Source: Sphingomonas sp. RIT328 (GTDB taxonomy: Bacteria; Pseudomonadota; Alphaproteobacteria; Sphingomonadales; Sphingomonadaceae). From it: a DNA stretch of 64,000 bases. Position numbers and translations under genes: made by a program. Positions 9,590 through 20,310 of the stretch are shown in pieces; position 1 is the stretch's first letter, and every line of letters begins with the position of its first letter. The stretch is taken from the NCBI RefSeq assembly GCF_000632225.1, contig NZ_JFYV01000045.1:141153-205152 (forward strand). The letters run 5' to 3'. Below the pieces are notes generated by a model. The model ran no database searches. It was given only the letters and a program-made list of their open reading frames with translations, and had not been told where the DNA came from.

Positions 9590-9934
9590 CTCCTCACCTC
9601 CCGTCTTTCTTCTGCAGGCAGACAGCGTCTATTCCACCTCGGGACTCGTACGCTCGCCGCGCGTCCGATCGGAGCACGCACCGCATCGACCGTCCGCCGC
9701 GGGACGCGTCGGGACGGCACGAGGCCGTCGCCGGATCCACGATGGACGACGAGGTTTGGCGAGCCGGAAGCGTCCGTCCCGCCGATCGAGGCCGCTCGAG
9801 GATCGTCCTCGAGTTCCCCGGTCGCGCAGCGCGCCTGGAGCAGGCTGCCCGTCGCGCGAGATCATCGCTCCGAGACGCGCGTCCGGACGCGATCGCCTTC
9901 CGAAACCCGACCGGCAGTCTCCTCGTGCGGCTCC
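9590..9934. other. 345-bp gap inside the minus-strand gene set
   Basis: No gene is recognised between the PLP enzyme stop and trxB. Minus-strand frames here are Arg-rich and not precursor-peptide-like. This is the only large gap in the set, so trxB and the M3 peptidase may have their own promoter here, but I cannot point to -10/-35 boxes or a hairpin. Confidence 0.5.
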
Positions 9935-11185
9935 TCACGGAGTGGGGGTCAGCAGCGTGGCGATGCGTTCGGCCGCCGGCTGCCAGAGAAGTCCTCGCTC
10001 CGCCAGCCATTCGTCGTCGTAGTAGGTGCAGGCGTAGCGTTCGCCGCTGTCGCACAGAAGGGTCACCACGCTTCCCGTCTCGCCCGCGGCGACCATCTCA
10101 CGGATTATCGCGGCGCAAGCGACGAGGTTTGTTCCGGTCGACCCGCCGACCCGGCGGCCGAGCCGCTGCGAGAGCGCCCGCATCGCCCCGAGGCTCTCTT
10201 CGTCCTCGACCGCGATCATGCGGTCTATCACCGACGGCAGGAAGCTCGGCTCGACCCTCGGACGGCCGATCCCCTCGACGCAGGACGCACGGTCGTCGGG
10301 CAGAGCCGTGATCGCCGGATCTTCGTAGTGGCGATGGAAGACGGAGTTGACCGGATCGGCTACGCACAGGCGCGTTGCGTGACGCTGGTAGCTGATGAAG
10401 CGGCCGATCGTGGCGGAGGTGCCACCGGTCCCCGCACCGCATACGATCCAGCTCGGCACGGGATGCTCCTCGCGCGCCATCTGCGCGAACAGCGATTCCG
10501 CGATGTTGTTGTTGCCTCGCCAGTCCGTCGCCCGCTCAGCGAACGTGAACTGATCCAGGAAGTATCCACCCGTCTCGCGCTCCAGTCGATAGGCGACCTC
10601 GTAGACGGTCCGCGGATCGTCGACGGGATGGATCTCCCCTCCGTAGAAGCGGATGGCGTCCAGCTTGGGTGTGGCCGTGCTGACGGGAACCACCGCGATG
10701 AACCGCAGTCCCAGCATGCGCGCGACGTACGCCTCGCTTACGGCGGTCGACCCTGAAGACGCCTCGATCACGCAGGTGTCCGGACCGAGCCGCCCGCTGC
10801 AAAGCGCATACAGGAAGAGCGAACGTGCCAGGCGATGCTTCAGACTGCCGGTGGGGTGCGAGCTCTCGTCCTTGAGGTAGAGGGTCACGCCGGGATGTCT
10901 CGGCAGATCGAGACGGATGAGGTGGGTGTCGGCCGATCGATTGTAGTCGGCCTCGATCCGCCGGACCATCTCGGCACGCCACGCGCGATCCCTTCCCCCG
11001 CTCATGCGCATGGGGTCCGTTCCCTCTGCGAAGGACATCCGGACGTCGTCGCGGACGGAACCCGCGCCGCATCCACTCCTGCCGCCGGTCGGCGGATCGC
11101 TTAGGACGCTCCGCTCGTCGCCCCGTGGCGTCGTGGCGTGTTCCTCGCCGGCCTGCTGGTCCAGCGCGTCGTCGTGATCGAGCAT
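9935..11185 (-). CDS. Cds1-like PLP-dependent cysteine synthase-family enzyme
   Basis: A fold-type II PLP enzyme of 416 residues. SSHPTGSLKHRLARS holds the Schiff-base lysine (K116), SSGSTAVSEAYVA is the substrate loop, and CGAGTGGTSATIG binds the PLP phosphate. The SHPTGSLKHRLA signature recalls the mycobacterial Cds1 group, which releases sulfide from L-cysteine, rather than CysK (family knowledge from memory). GGGAGG sits 7 bases before ATG 11185, giving about 50-60 residues more than the conserved core; shorter starts at 11038 or 11005 lack a good ribosome site. It lies 41 bases after tldD in the same direction. Cysteine desulfuration is inferred, not shown. Confidence 0.85.
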   Translation of the reverse strand: MLDHDDALDQQAGEEHATTPRGDERSVLSDPPTGGRSGCGAGSVRDDVRMSFAEGTDPMRMSGGRDRAWRAEMVRRIEADYNRSADTHLIRLDLPRHPGVTLYLKDESSHPTGSLKHRLARSLFLYALCSGRLGPDTCVIEASSGSTAVSEAYVARMLGLRFIAVVPVSTATPKLDAIRFYGGEIHPVDDPRTVYEVAYRLERETGGYFLDQFTFAERATDWRGNNNIAESLFAQMAREEHPVPSWIVCGAGTGGTSATIGRFISYQRHATRLCVADPVNSVFHRHYEDPAITALPDDRASCVEGIGRPRVEPSFLPSVIDRMIAVEDEESLGAMRALSQRLGRRVGGSTGTNLVACAAIIREMVAAGETGSVVTLLCDSGERYACTYYDDEWLAERGLLWQPAAERIATLLTPTP

Positions 11186-11226
11186 TTCATCCTCCCGAGA
11201 TAGGATCACCAGTCGTCGATAGCGGA

Positions 11227-12693
<1,467 letters not shown>

Positions 12694-12715
12694 GGAATTC
12701 TCCGTACGTTCCGGC

Positions 12716-14074
12716 TCAGCGACCTGAGATGCGCATCTGCTCGATCAGCACCGAGCCTGAACGCGTCGAGCCGCTGCGGTGGACGTCTCCGCCGATGGCC
12801 ACGATGCCTCGCAGCATGGTCGGCAGATCTCCCGCGATCGTGATGTCCTGGACCGGGTAGGCGACCTCGCCGCCCTCGATCCAGAAGCCCGCCGCCGCCT
12901 TGGAGTAGGTCCCGGAGACAGGGTCTACCGCGCCTCCGATCAGTTCGGTCACCCAGAGCCCGCGGCCGAGCTGCCGCTGCAGGGCTCCAAGTTCCGCCGC
13001 GCCAATGCGGCTGGTGAGATGCAGGTTGCGTGGTCCGTCGGCGCTACCGGTCGGAGCGAGGCCCAGCTTTCGCGCATAGAGACAGGGCAGGAACAGCCCC
13101 GCCACGTTCCCGCCGTCGATCACCTTCCGCGGGCGGCTCTCCACCCCCTCGCCGTCGCAGGTGCCGCTCGCCAGGCCGTATGGTTCCAGCGGGTCCTCGT
13201 CGAGATCGACGTGCGACGCCAGCGCCGCCATGCCGAGTCCACCGGAGAGGAAGGTCGTCCCCCTCGCCTGCGCACGGCCGCCGAGTGCGCCGACGATCTC
13301 GTTCACCAGGCTCGATGCGATGGTCGCATCGAACAGCACCGGGCAGCGCTGGGTCGGCAGCGTGCGGCCGCCGAGCTTGCGCACCGCCCGCTCGACCGCC
13401 GCGTCGCCGATCGCCATCGCAGACGCAAGCCGGCACGAACGCCTGTCGGTGCTCGACCAGCCGTCCTGCGTCATGGTTCCGTCGCGTTCGGCGATCGCGG
13501 TACACCACGCGTCCTGTCGAGACGTGGCGAGCGATCTCACGAAGTCCCGGCCTATCGCGATCGCCCCGGTCGCATCGGTGCTCGCCACTCCCGCCCCGCC
13601 GGATCGCACGCCGGATCCGCGCGACAGCGCCGCCTGCTCGACGGCCTGCGCCATGCGGCCGAGATCCTGCGCCGTCAGACCGGAGGGTGCGAACATCTGC
13701 GGCGACGGCGCGCCGCGCGCAAGCCATCCGTCCGCCGCCGGCGCCGCTTCCGGATCCGGTTCGACGGTGCGGGCGATCGCGATCGCCCTTTCGGCCGCCA
13801 GATCGACCGCCGCCTTCGTGAGGGCGGACGTCGTCGCGGTTCCGGTGCGACCGCCCTCGAACACCTTGATGGTGACCGACTGCGCGCCCTCGCGCACCGC
13901 CTGCTCGAGCGAGCCGGCCCGGACGCGCATGACGATGCCGGCCGTCTCGCCGGCCGACGCCACCACGTCGGATGCGCCGAGCGCCAGCGCCCGATCCGCC
14001 GCGTCGCGCGCGACCTGCGCCATCCGCTCGGCGGTATGCATCAGGTAGCCGGTATGCCCTGTCGCCATGGTCAT
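12716..14074 (-). CDS. pmbA: TldE / PmbA subunit of the TldD-TldE protease
   Basis: A 452-residue PmbA/TldE protein. It shares the TldD fold but lacks the HExxxH motif, as the family requires for the non-catalytic subunit. Recognisable stretches include VTIKVFEGGRTGTATTS near residue 70, FAPSGLTAQDLGRMA and the C-terminal GVVAIGGDVHRSGSTRSGSV-like segment. Alternative starts (ATG 14074 and 14068) follow a GGTGG-like site. It lies 58 bases after the upstream unknown gene and 22 before tldD. Confidence 0.94.
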   Translation of the reverse strand: MTMATGHTGYLMHTAERMAQVARDAADRALALGASDVVASAGETAGIVMRVRAGSLEQAVREGAQSVTIKVFEGGRTGTATTSALTKAAVDLAAERAIAIARTVEPDPEAAPAADGWLARGAPSPQMFAPSGLTAQDLGRMAQAVEQAALSRGSGVRSGGAGVASTDATGAIAIGRDFVRSLATSRQDAWCTAIAERDGTMTQDGWSSTDRRSCRLASAMAIGDAAVERAVRKLGGRTLPTQRCPVLFDATIASSLVNEIVGALGGRAQARGTTFLSGGLGMAALASHVDLDEDPLEPYGLASGTCDGEGVESRPRKVIDGGNVAGLFLPCLYARKLGLAPTGSADGPRNLHLTSRIGAAELGALQRQLGRGLWVTELIGGAVDPVSGTYSKAAAGFWIEGGEVAYPVQDITIAGDLPTMLRGIVAIGGDVHRSGSTRSGSVLIEQMRISGR

Positions 14075-14132
14075 GGCGCCACCCGCGGCGATGCCACGTC
14101 CCGATCGGTCAGGTGGATCGACGCAGGACCCG

Positions 14133-15002
14133 TCACGCTGCTTGCATCGCGCTCGAGGGAGCGGCGGCGGACGTGATCTGCCGCAGAAGCGCTTCGCGGC
14201 CGAGCTGGTACATTCGCACGTACGCTTCCTGCCGCCGCTCGTTGCGACGATCGAGATCCGAAGGGTTCGCGGCGGCGAATTGGCTCAGCGCCTGACCGAA
14301 CGCCTGCTGATACGCGTCTGAGGGCGGCTGTCCCGGAAGGTCCGCACTGCCGTCGCCATCGGCGGCCCTCGCGACCTCGCCCGCATGCGCCAGCATGAGC
14401 TCGCGGCGCTCCGCGGACGCGGCCTCCTTCTCCTCGTCCCAGTCGAGGGCGACGTCGATCTCGGTGAAAAGCAGTTCCTTCCAGGCGAGGATCATGTCGG
14501 CGGCGGCGCCAGGGACCGCATCGAGACTCCATGCCGCGGCCGCGGCCACGCCGATCGCCGCCGCGGCGATCGGACCTTCATCTGGGATAGCGGAGAGCGC
14601 GTAGCGCACGCGCCGCCATTCGCCCCGATCGACGGCGTCCCCCGCCGCGTCGCGACGGTGCAGGGCGCCGACGGCTTCGCCATCTAGGCGTCTCGCCGGA
14701 TCGCAGACCAGCCGGGCGGCGCCCGACTGAGGATCGGACCAGAGCCAATCCATCCAGCCCACGGTGATCCGCCTGGTGCCATGTCCGGGAACGAGGTTGC
14801 CCGCCAGCTGACGCCAATGGTCGGCGTCGCCGATCGCGAGGAACATGGCGAGGTTCACGAAGGCGACGTCCAGCCCATGGGTCGCCGCGAACGCGACGAC
14901 GTCGTCCGAGGGCCACGAAAACGACGGCAGCACGTCGGAGCCGCCCGGCTGCTCGGCCTCAGCCACGAGGCCGAGCAGCCGGGTCTTCTGCGCATCGTTC
15001 AC
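14133..15002 (-). CDS. unknown protein, paralogue of the gene at 15380-16180
   Basis: I do not recognise a named family. The 289-residue product has no signal peptide or membrane segment and looks largely helical, with an acidic/basic C-terminal region (LDWDEEKEAASAERRELM). The GTG start at 15002 overlaps the trxA stop as GTGA, so the two are coupled. It aligns by eye with the protein from 15380-16180: WMDWLWSDP matches LDWLLWLWADAP, and the region around GEWRRVRYALSAI matches AEWRAARRRFASAI. Both also share a central Ala-rich helix and an Arg/Gln-rich C-terminal helix. Its position between trxA and tldE suggests a role with those proteins. Confidence 0.75.
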   Translation of the reverse strand: MNDAQKTRLLGLVAEAEQPGGSDVLPSFSWPSDDVVAFAATHGLDVAFVNLAMFLAIGDADHWRQLAGNLVPGHGTRRITVGWMDWLWSDPQSGAARLVCDPARRLDGEAVGALHRRDAAGDAVDRGEWRRVRYALSAIPDEGPIAAAAIGVAAAAAWSLDAVPGAAADMILAWKELLFTEIDVALDWDEEKEAASAERRELMLAHAGEVARAADGDGSADLPGQPPSDAYQQAFGQALSQFAAANPSDLDRRNERRQEAYVRMYQLGREALLRQITSAAAPSSAMQAA

Positions 15003-15334
15003 TTGGCAGCCTCGATCGCGGATTCGAGTGCGGCAGCGAGCTTCGAGCGGCTCATGCTGCCGGTGAAGCGCTCGACCACCTCGCCGCGGTTGAAGATCAT
15101 GAAGGTGGGGACCCCCATGATGCCCTGCGCGTGGCGCGTATCGGGATTGGCGTCGATGTCGAGGAGATAGACGTCCGCCTCGCCGTCGTATTCGCGGGCC
15201 AGGTCCTCGACGGCCGGCGCCATCGCCTTGCACGGGCCGCACCAGGTCGCGGTGAAGTCCACCAGAACCGGGATGTCGGATTCGAGGACCTTCTGCGCGA
15301 AGGTCGCATCGGTCACTGCCTGAATGTTCGCCAT
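14999..15334 (-). CDS. trxA: thioredoxin
   Basis: A 111-residue thioredoxin with active site WCGPC at residues 31-35, the conserved PTF cis-proline segment (MGVPTFMIF) and the C-terminal GSMSRSKLAAAL helix. It has no signal peptide, so it is cytoplasmic. It is sandwiched between two paralogous unknown genes and overlaps the downstream one by GTGA, an unusual setting for trxA. In this locus it would be the electron donor for disulfide reduction, recharged by the nearby TrxB. Confidence 0.95.
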   Translation of the reverse strand: MANIQAVTDATFAQKVLESDIPVLVDFTATWCGPCKAMAPAVEDLAREYDGEADVYLLDIDANPDTRHAQGIMGVPTFMIFNRGEVVERFTGSMSRSKLAAALESAIEAAK

Positions 15335-15379
15335 GATGTGTTTCCTATGTCTGGGGATTGAGGGCGTCGGACGTCCGTC

Positions 15380-16180
15380 TCAGCGTTCGACGAGCGTCAG
15401 CAGGCCGGCACGTAGTTCGGCCGCCCGGTGCTGCATCCGACGCTGGCGTTCGTCGCTCCACGCCGAGTTGCGTGCGAAGTCGCTTTCGCTGAGACCGATC
15501 GGGTTCTCGCTCATGTAGCGCTGCTGCCTGGCGGCGAACGCGGCGTCGTCCTCGTCGGGTTCGCGACGGTTCTGCCGCGCGTGCGCGATGCCGAAGGCGG
15601 CCCAGGTCTCCTCGAAGCGCTGATGGTCGTCGACCGTCCAGCCGCTCGCCACGATCGCGTCGATCATCGCCATTCCGTTGATCCAGCTCTGCGCCACGTC
15701 CGCGATCGCGCCGGGGGTTTCGGACAGGTCCCACATCGAGGCGGCGATCGCCTCGACGACCTGCGTGGACGCATCCGAGGAGATCGCGGAGGCGAACCGG
15801 CGCCGGGCGGCGCGCCACTCGGCGGCGGCGAAACGTCCGCCATCCCTGACGTGCCGATGCATCGCCATGACCTCCTCGGCTGCGAGCACGTCCTCCTCGC
15901 GGGTCAGCCTCGCGCGCATGGAGGAGGGAGCATCAGCCCAGAGCCACAGGAGCCAGTCCAGCGCAGCGCCGGTCGCGACCTGTGGGACGGCGAGGAAGCC
16001 GGTGACGAATTCGTCGCGTCCCTCCTCCACGGCCCTCGCCAGGCCGCCTGCCAGCAGCGCGGTGGCGGCTGACATGCCGCGTCCGTCCGCCCAGTCCAGG
16101 AGCGCCGCGCTGCGCGATCCGTCGACCAGCAGATGCGCACCTGCGGCGTCGGTCCGATGGGCGGCTTCAGTCATGGTCAT
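15380..16180 (-). CDS. unknown protein, paralogue of the gene at 14133-15002
   Basis: The 266-residue product belongs to no family I know. It has no signal peptide or transmembrane helix. It contains LDWLLWLWADAP near residue 95, a helical AAEWRAARRRFASAIS segment and an Arg-rich C-terminal helix (WSDERQRRMQHRAAEL), each matched in the gene on the other side of trxA. It starts 3 bases after the ABC transporter stop, so it is part of the same transcript. The duplication around thioredoxin suggests two subunits of one complex (inference). Confidence 0.75.
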   Translation of the reverse strand: MTMTEAAHRTDAAGAHLLVDGSRSAALLDWADGRGMSAATALLAGGLARAVEEGRDEFVTGFLAVPQVATGAALDWLLWLWADAPSSMRARLTREEDVLAAEEVMAMHRHVRDGGRFAAAEWRAARRRFASAISSDASTQVVEAIAASMWDLSETPGAIADVAQSWINGMAMIDAIVASGWTVDDHQRFEETWAAFGIAHARQNRREPDEDDAAFAARQQRYMSENPIGLSESDFARNSAWSDERQRRMQHRAAELRAGLLTLVER

Positions 16181-16183
16181 CCT

Positions 16184-17968
16184 TCAGGCCTCGATTTCGC
16201 TTTGGTAGTTGCCGACTGTCGCCCAGCCATCCGCGATGGTCAGTTGGTGGGTGTGATATGATGCGACCCGATCGGTGTGGGCGATGGTGATCAGCGTCGT
16301 GCCGGGCATCCGTCTCGTGATGGCGTCGAACATCGCCGCCTCGGTCGTCGGGTCGAGCGAGCTGGTCGCCTCGTCCAGGAACAGGAAGTCGGGCTTGCGG
16401 AGCAGAGCTCGCGCCAGCACGACGCGCTGCTGCTCGCCGGGCGAAAGCGTCTTTGCCCAGGATCGAGCCTCGCCGATCCGATCCGCCAGCCCTTCGAGCC
16501 GCGCCGCCTTCAACGCCCGCGTGTATGCGTCGTCGGAGAACTCGGCGGAGGGCTCGGGATAGCTCAGCAGTTCGGCCAGCGTCCCATTGGGAAGGTAGGG
16601 CTTCTGCGGCAGGAACATCACCGACCGGCCGGCCGGCTGCGACACGCATCCCGACCCGAAGGGCCATATTCCGGCCATGACCCGGAAGAAGGTGCTCTTC
16701 CCGGCCCCGGACATTCCTCGCACCAGCCACCTCTCGCCTTCGCCGATCGTCAGACGAGGCAGCGAGAACAGCTTCGTACCGTCGCTGGAAGAGACGATCA
16801 GGTCGGCGACCTCGAATGCTGAGCCGCTCTCCTGGATGCGTACGATGCCGGAACTCGTCAGCCGGTTCAGCGATCCGTCCATGAGCCTGATGCGTTGCGC
16901 GGCCGACCGCAGCAGCGCGAAGGTGTCGTAGCTGCTCGAGAAGGCGCCGAGCGCCTGATAGACCGCGCCGAACGCCGCGCCTGCGATCGCGAGATCGCCG
17001 ACCTTCATCCTGCCGTCCAGCACCATCGGGAACAGGACGACGGTAGGCGTCACGGTCGTCAACAGCGTGAAGAGTCCCCTTAGGCCGTAGAGCGACGACA
17101 CGGCTCCCGTCAGTGGCCACCAGTTGCGTTGGATCAGCGCGTAGTCGTGCCGGGCGCGGGCATCCTCGTTGGCCTGCCCGCCGCCGAGGACGATCTGCTC
17201 CGCGAACTCGCGCGCCTGACCCATGTCGTGACGGAACCCCGCTTCGAGGCGCTGCCGCACTACCTCGAGACGGGTGTAGATGCGCCCGACCAGGTGTGCG
17301 CTGATCGTCGCCGTCACCGCGATGGCGATCGCGAGCAGGTACAGGGCCTTCGGCACGACCACCGTCCCGACCATCGGGAGATCGACGGGCGTAGGGGACG
17401 CCAGCAGCCATAGCTGGCCGGAATAGAGGAAGAATGCCGTCACCGTTCCGACGATCAACGGCGCGAACTGGATCAGGTACATCGCGAAGTTGTAGACATC
17501 CTCCTGCACCCGCTGCTCCGGATGGTCGATCTGATGGTCGGGAGACGGGGAGTAGAGCCGCGAGCCGCCAAGCCATCTGCCGAGCAGGTCCACGGTCAAC
17601 GCGGTCCGGATGCGGAGGCGCAGCGCATTCGCCAGCGCTTGGGACAGACCGAGATGGACGGCCGTCAGGACTATGCAGACGACAGCCACCCCAAGGGCGG
17701 CGAGCACGGCGGAGCGGTCGTGGGCGACGAGGCCGTTCGTGACCTCGGCGAGCGCCTTGATGAAGCGCACCTGCACGACCGATCCGACCATCCCGCCGCC
17801 TAGGACCAGTATCCACAGCGACGCGGCGATCCACGGGTCGCGCCGCATGTGGAACCCGAGCAGACGGAACATGTAGCCGACGTCGGCCCACACGCCCCGC
17901 CTCGCCGTCTCGGGAGGCGGCTCGCTCCTGACGACGGCGTCGGCGCCGAGGTCTGCCACGCTCGGCAT
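16184..17968 (-). CDS. BacA/YddA-like ABC transporter (fused permease-ATPase)
   Basis: A 594-residue half-transporter with the membrane domain first and the ATPase second. The permease half has about six hydrophobic helices and the family sequence DHPEQRVQEDVYNF. The nucleotide-binding half has Walker A GMSGAGKST near residue 417, signature LSPGEQQRVVLARALL near 505 and Walker B FLFLDEATSSLD near 532. Relatives include SbmA/BacA, YddA and Rv1819c, which bring peptides and other large hydrophilic solutes across the inner membrane. ATG 17968 lies 2 bases after the TonB receptor stop, so outer- and inner-membrane steps are co-expressed. Confidence 0.88.
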   Translation of the reverse strand: MPSVADLGADAVVRSEPPPETARRGVWADVGYMFRLLGFHMRRDPWIAASLWILVLGGGMVGSVVQVRFIKALAEVTNGLVAHDRSAVLAALGVAVVCIVLTAVHLGLSQALANALRLRIRTALTVDLLGRWLGGSRLYSPSPDHQIDHPEQRVQEDVYNFAMYLIQFAPLIVGTVTAFFLYSGQLWLLASPTPVDLPMVGTVVVPKALYLLAIAIAVTATISAHLVGRIYTRLEVVRQRLEAGFRHDMGQAREFAEQIVLGGGQANEDARARHDYALIQRNWWPLTGAVSSLYGLRGLFTLLTTVTPTVVLFPMVLDGRMKVGDLAIAGAAFGAVYQALGAFSSSYDTFALLRSAAQRIRLMDGSLNRLTSSGIVRIQESGSAFEVADLIVSSSDGTKLFSLPRLTIGEGERWLVRGMSGAGKSTFFRVMAGIWPFGSGCVSQPAGRSVMFLPQKPYLPNGTLAELLSYPEPSAEFSDDAYTRALKAARLEGLADRIGEARSWAKTLSPGEQQRVVLARALLRKPDFLFLDEATSSLDPTTEAAMFDAITRRMPGTTLITIAHTDRVASYHTHQLTIADGWATVGNYQSEIEA

Positions 17969-17970
17969 GG

Positions 17971-20310
17971 TCAGCGACGCGACCGCGGAAGAGCCGTCGT
18001 CAGGACCAGCCGGAACTCGCGCCCGACGCCCTGATAGAGGTTGTTGGCGACCAGCGGCGTGAGGATGTTGAACCGGTCGAAGAGGTTGTTGACCGTGAGA
18101 TTGAGCTTCAAAGGTCCCGTCTTGTAGCCGATGGCCGCATCGAAGCGGAGGTAGTCCTGTGGAAATGCCGGGTAGGTCGTCACGCCGGTGGTGAAGTTCG
18201 TCAGGACGAGATTGACCCCCTTCTGGTAGTTTCCGCCGGCGCCGACGTCGATCTCCCCGTCTCCGACCTTGAAGCTCTTCAGCAGCCACGCGTTGGCCTG
18301 GTACTTCGGTGCCGAGATCAGGGGTACATCGATCCTCGACGTCGCATAGGCGAAGCCGCTCTGCAGGAACAACGTGGGCGTGATCTTCCCGCTTTGATTG
18401 ATCTCGAAGCCCTCGGACTTCTGGCCCGGACCGATCAGCGAGAAGGCGGGGTTCGCAGGATTGAAGAACGGCTGGTTGTTGCTCGACTTGCGGAAGTAGT
18501 CGGCGGTCAGCGACATCCGCCCATCGAACAGCTCCAGCTTGACGCCAGCCTCGTGGCCGGTGCTGATGCTGGGCGGGAAGGGCACTCCGGCCGCTACCAG
18601 AACGTTGAGCCGTGGCGGCGTGATGGCCTTCTGGTAGGTGTAGTAGATCGACGCCCAGTCCGTGGCGCTCAGCACCAGACCGCCCGTCGGCAGCAGCTTG
18701 CTGATCCTCTGCTCGCCGTTGTTGTTGATGATCGTGGGCGTGAAGATGAACTGCTGCCTGCTATCGAGGTCGAACCAGGTCTGCCTCAGGCTCAGGAGCG
18801 CATGCAGCGGACCCCAGGCGATCTGATCCTGCACGACGACGCCGTAATCCTTTCGGCTTGCGAGAAGCGTGTTGCGGCCGAAGGTCGTGCTGTCCGGCAG
18901 CGTTGCGAGCACCGGAGCCGGCTGGAGCGGAACGAACGTGTTCGTTGACCGTGCCAGCTGATCGGCGTTCTGCCATGCATAGTCGAACGCGACGATGATC
19001 TGCTGCGTCACCGGCCCGGTGGCTAGCTTGGCGTAGATGTCGGTAGAGGAGCTGAACTGCTTGTTCTTGGAGAAGCTGGCGTTGCCGGAGATCGTATCCT
19101 GCAGTTGCGGCAGACCGATGTTGTTCTTGCCCTGATACAGCAGATTCTGCAGCGTCTGCTCCGCATATTGGTATCGCAGGCGGGAACGTAGGCGGAGCGT
19201 GAAGTGGTCCGAGCTCGCTAGGTCGCGCTCCACGCTCAGGTTCTGTGCGAGAGACTTGACGCGGTAGTAGTCGTTCTCGTTTGAGAACGCCGTCACCGGC
19301 TTGACGGTGTTCGTGGCGAGGTCGTCGTAGAAGAGCTTCCCGTAGACGATCCGCGTGTCGTAGAACTGCGAGCTCGCGTCTATCTTCCAGCCGTGATCGC
19401 GATATGCGAAGATCGCGCCCGCGACATACGAGTGCGGAGACCGGCCGCCGTTGTTCTGCCGATCCGCATGCTCGGCCAGACCCACGAGTCGCCAGTAGAG
19501 ACGATCCTCCTCGGAGATCGCGCCGCCGACGTCTACGGAACCGCGCGTGTACCGGTTGCTGCCGCCGCCGATGTCGAACTGCTGATCGCTGATGCCGAGC
19601 GCGCGCTTGGGATTGAAGTTGACGAGCCCACCGGCGACCGCGGTTCCGGTGAGGACCGAGGACGGCCCCTTCAGCACCTCGATGGATTCCACGTCGATCG
19701 TCGGCGCGTCGCCACCGACCGCGGAGTTGCGCAGGCCGCTCGTAAATGAGGCGCCTTGGGTCGTATCGCCACGCGAGCCGACCTGGCTGGGAGGACCGGG
19801 CGTATAGGTGACGCCCGGAAGATTGCGCAGCGCCTCGCTCACCGACGTGGTGTTCTGCGAAGCCAGCACCTCCTGCGTCACCGACACGATGGTGCCGGGC
19901 GTGTCCTTGAGCGGCGTGTCCGAGCGGGTCAGGAGGTTGGAATCCTCCTTGCGGATGGCATCGCGCACTCCGGTCACGATGATGTCCGACGAGTTGCCGC
20001 CCCTCCGCGCGATGCGGATCTGGCCGTTGCCTGCCGTTTCGACGTACCAGTCGCTGCCTGCCAGCGCCTGCCTCAGAGCCTGCGCGAGCGTCAGCTTGCC
20101 TCGGATGGCCTTGATGGGTTCGTGGAGCGACGCGTCGCCCGGCTCGGCGAACGACACGTCCGCCCCCGCCGCATGGGCGACGGCCTGGATCGCCGCCGCT
20201 CGTACCGAGGCGGGTATGTCGAACTGGTATCGCGCCACCGTCTGGGCGGACGCCTGTTCGACTCCGCCCAGAACCAGCGCGACGGCTGCATATGATGCTC
20301 CCCACCTCAT
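17971..20310 (-). CDS. TonB-dependent receptor with N-terminal STN domain
   Basis: A 779-residue outer-membrane receptor. It has a signal peptide ending near ASAQ, then a secretin/TonB short N-terminal (STN) domain with QFDIPA and LTLAQALRQAL, then a plug (TPGTIVSVTQEVLASQ, VEVLKGPSSVL-like) and a C-terminal beta-barrel ending in RSRR. STN domains usually signal to FecR-type anti-sigma factors, but none is adjacent. AGGAG lies 9 bases before ATG 20310; the frame remains open to 20430. It is the first gene of the peptide-processing set, so it probably imports that locus's substrate; siderophore use is the alternative. Confidence 0.92.
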   Translation of the reverse strand: MRWGASYAAVALVLGGVEQASAQTVARYQFDIPASVRAAAIQAVAHAAGADVSFAEPGDASLHEPIKAIRGKLTLAQALRQALAGSDWYVETAGNGQIRIARRGGNSSDIIVTGVRDAIRKEDSNLLTRSDTPLKDTPGTIVSVTQEVLASQNTTSVSEALRNLPGVTYTPGPPSQVGSRGDTTQGASFTSGLRNSAVGGDAPTIDVESIEVLKGPSSVLTGTAVAGGLVNFNPKRALGISDQQFDIGGGSNRYTRGSVDVGGAISEEDRLYWRLVGLAEHADRQNNGGRSPHSYVAGAIFAYRDHGWKIDASSQFYDTRIVYGKLFYDDLATNTVKPVTAFSNENDYYRVKSLAQNLSVERDLASSDHFTLRLRSRLRYQYAEQTLQNLLYQGKNNIGLPQLQDTISGNASFSKNKQFSSSTDIYAKLATGPVTQQIIVAFDYAWQNADQLARSTNTFVPLQPAPVLATLPDSTTFGRNTLLASRKDYGVVVQDQIAWGPLHALLSLRQTWFDLDSRQQFIFTPTIINNNGEQRISKLLPTGGLVLSATDWASIYYTYQKAITPPRLNVLVAAGVPFPPSISTGHEAGVKLELFDGRMSLTADYFRKSSNNQPFFNPANPAFSLIGPGQKSEGFEINQSGKITPTLFLQSGFAYATSRIDVPLISAPKYQANAWLLKSFKVGDGEIDVGAGGNYQKGVNLVLTNFTTGVTTYPAFPQDYLRFDAAIGYKTGPLKLNLTVNNLFDRFNILTPLVANNLYQGVGREFRLVLTTALPRSRR

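Noticed and set aside
9590..9934. RiPP precursor peptide gene in the gap of the TldD/E cluster
   Set aside because: Minus-strand frames are Arg-rich without a leader/core layout or good ribosome sites; no cyclase, YcaO or radical-SAM gene is in the set.
8474..10756. 760-residue plus-strand open frame
   Set aside because: It runs antisense across trxB, the gap and the PLP gene, all of which have clear families on the minus strand.
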